From an uncultured Eubacteriales bacterium (GTDB lineage: Bacteria > Bacillota > Clostridia > Christensenellales > Aristaeellaceae): a stretch of DNA of 6,826 nucleotides. The DNA is taken from NCBI GenBank assembly GCA_902796115.1, contig CADBNX010000506.1, forward strand, positions 1 to 6,826. The letters run 5' to 3'. The notes under the pieces were generated by a model that saw nothing but the letters and a program-made list of their open reading frames with translations, was not told the DNA's origin and did not search any database. Positions 5,586-6,826 of the stretch are shown in pieces. The position numbers and the translations under genes were made by a program. Within the stretch, counting starts at the first letter, position 1; each line of letters starts with the position of its first letter.

Positions 5586-6596
5586 CTATTCAAGCGTGAC
5601 GCACACCGCGGTTTTCAATTCCAGCTCCCGGATCTTTTCGAGGGAATCCCCGAGAGACGCCAGCACCATATTGCCGTTCTGATGCCCGATGAGCAGCGTG
5701 GTATCGTCGATCAGGTTGAAATCGCGCGGAAAATCCCCGAAGGTGGGAAGGATATCCCGCGGCGCCATGTCCCCGTCCGCGGTGAGCGAAAAACGCGCGA
5801 TGCTGTTGTGGCCGCGGTTGGATACGAGCAGCGTGCGTCCGTCGGAGGTAAGGCGGATGGCCGCGACCGTGTTCTTCCGATCAAAGCCTTCCGGCAGGGT
5901 GGAAAGCGTCTTCTGCAGCGTGAAGATCCCATCCGTACAGGTGAGATGGCACACCGTGCTGTCCACCTCGTTGGCGAGGTACGCGTTTTTCAGATCCCGG
6001 AAAATCAGGTGCCTCGGGCCCGCGCCCTTGGGGGCATCAAAGCGGCTTTGAAGCATAAGCATGCCGGTGGTGATGTCCTGCTGATACACCATGACCGCGT
6101 CCAGCCCCAGATCGCAGCACCAGATCAGGTTCGTGCCGGGAATATAGCCGAGCTGATGCGCGTGCGGGCCGGTCTGCCGCTCCGGATGCACGCTGTGCCC
6201 CTCATGCTGCACCAGCTGAATGAGTTCGCCGATTTTTCCCTGTTCATCCACCGGGAAAACGGAGACCGCGCCTGAAAAATAATTCGCGCAGTACAAAAAG
6301 CGCTCGTCCCGGGAGAGGATCAGATGGCAGGGGCCCACTCCCACGGTATCGACGCGCGAAAGAAGCTCCAGTTCTTTTCCGGCCATGCCGACGGACGCGA
6401 CGGAGCCGCCGCCGTCCGGATGCACCGGATCGGAACAGGTGGAAAAAAGCACCGGGTTTTTCCGGCTCAGCACCTGCCAGGTCGGATTCGGAAGCGCGAG
6501 CGTGCGCAGCACGCGAAAATCCCCGGCGGCTGTCAGTTCGCATTCCGCGACCCCGTGTCCGCCGAGTCTTGTATAGGAACCGATGACAAACTTCAT
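5586..6596 (-). CDS. pgl: Lactonase-family beta-propeller, probable 6-phosphogluconolactonase
   Basis: 336-residue protein of the YbhE/Pgl lactonase family, a seven-bladed beta-propeller that hydrolyses 6-phosphogluconolactone to 6-phosphogluconate in the oxidative pentose phosphate pathway. Visible motifs are VGPCHLILS (87-95), YCANYFSGAVSV (102-113), the conserved HEGHSVHP and QTGPHAHQ stretch (131-148), DLGLD (162-166), GAGPRHLIF (191-199) and SNRGHNSI (259-266). Length fits the E. coli enzyme of about 331. No signal peptide is seen, so it is cytoplasmic. GGAGGT ends 8 nt before the ATG. It is the first visible gene of the minus-strand operon. The family is broad, and some members act on other lactones or have no tested activity, so the symbol is tentative. 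No zwf or gnd is in view to confirm the pathway. Confidence 0.9.
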   Translation of the reverse strand: MKFVIGSYTRLGGHGVAECELTAAGDFRVLRTLALPNPTWQVLSRKNPVLFSTCSDPVHPDGGGSVASVGMAGKELELLSRVDTVGVGPCHLILSRDERFLYCANYFSGAVSVFPVDEQGKIGELIQLVQHEGHSVHPERQTGPHAHQLGYIPGTNLIWCCDLGLDAVMVYQQDITTGMLMLQSRFDAPKGAGPRHLIFRDLKNAYLANEVDSTVCHLTCTDGIFTLQKTLSTLPEGFDRKNTVAAIRLTSDGRTLLVSNRGHNSIARFSLTADGDMAPRDILPTFGDFPRDFNLIDDTTLLIGHQNGNMVLASLGDSLEKIRELELKTAVCVTLE

Positions 6597-6826
6597 TCTC
6601 AGCTACCTCCGCATACAAAGAGTCTACTGTTAATTCGACGGGGAGAAAAAACCTCCTTCCTTGACAATTGCATAAAAAATGAATTAAAATACCGGACGGT
6701 CGTCATGACTGAACCGGATCGGCAAAAGCTGCGCTTCCCTCGGAGAGATACTGCGCCCGCAGTCACTGACGGCAATCGAAGGGTATGTGCTTGAAGGCTG
6801 TCCGCACCGGAAAGCGTTCCGCTGTC
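6597..6826. other. Upstream region of pgl with a divergent promoter and no convincing gene
   Basis: Contains the pgl SD (6605-6610) and possible weak minus-strand promoter boxes (TTTTCT at 6649-6644, TAGACT at 6626-6621, 17 bp apart). From 6700 to the edge, a 29-codon plus-strand ORF starts at ATG 6705 with no good SD. A second plus-strand frame is open from 6709 to the edge (ending ...LTAIEGYVLEGCPHRKAFRC) but has no ATG, GTG or TTG start with an SD. A real gene may begin just past the edge or near 6751. Confidence 0.35.
6661..6690 (+). promoter_or_regulatory. Plus-strand promoter pointing off the right edge
   Basis: TTGACA (6661-6666), an 18-bp AT-rich spacer and TAAAAT (6685-6690). The -35 is exact and the -10 has one mismatch. 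It points away from pgl, so a divergent transcript is expected just right of the window, but its gene is not identified here. Confidence 0.55.

Noticed and set aside
6640..6660. Minus-strand AAGGAGG and a GGAG/CTCC mini-hairpin upstream of pgl
   Set aside because: No start codon at SD distance and only a 4-5 bp stem, too weak for a terminator; pgl has its own SD at 6605-6610.

Overview
The window looks like chromosomal DNA from a GC-rich Firmicute, most likely an uncultured gut-type member of the Clostridia. The support is indirect: strong AGGAGG-type ribosome binding sites ahead of most genes, near-consensus TTGACA/TATAAT promoters, an Rrf2 regulator next to cysteine synthase, a BmrU/YegS-type lipid kinase, and GC-rich third codon positions. 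No rRNA or marker gene is present, so the taxonomic placement is inference. I saw no tRNA, rRNA, CRISPR array, insertion sequence, integrase or phage gene.

Left part (1-1485): a cysteine synthase gene (cysK, minus strand, running off the left edge) and an Rrf2-family regulator (plus strand) are transcribed away from each other. The 401 bp between them is AT-rich and full of signals. The cysK promoter is a perfect consensus (TTGACA, 17 bp, TATAAT), and a 27-bp dyad with 9-bp arms lies over its -35 box and spacer. The rrf2 promoter (TTGATT, 17 bp, TATAAT) sits near its gene. A second 9-bp-arm dyad of unknown role lies between them. The cysK leader holds a tiny ORF with a Cys codon behind a good SD, and a 20-bp direct repeat of cysK codons 5-11 placed 96 bp upstream in the same reading phase. 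The simplest model is that the Rrf2 protein, which has three IscR-like cysteines, controls cysK and perhaps itself.

Middle (1486-1618): a convergent gap with a GC-rich hairpin, the likely end of the minus-strand operon.

Right part (1619-6596): six minus-strand genes with short gaps or overlap, read from right to left: a 6-phosphogluconolactonase-family beta-propeller, a small zinc-ribbon/coiled-coil/membrane protein, glyA (serine hydroxymethyltransferase), an AEC-family permease overlapping glyA by 4 bp, a diacylglycerol-kinase-family lipid kinase, and an unrecognised 152-residue protein. Serine from GlyA is the precursor of the O-acetylserine used by CysK, so the two halves are metabolically linked, but no shared regulation is visible.

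Right edge (6597-6826): the pgl SD, a plus-strand promoter-like sequence, and no convincing gene. Nothing here amounts to a clearly new system. The most interesting parts are the cysK leader/operator region and the two poorly characterised proteins (5166-5564 and 1619-2077).
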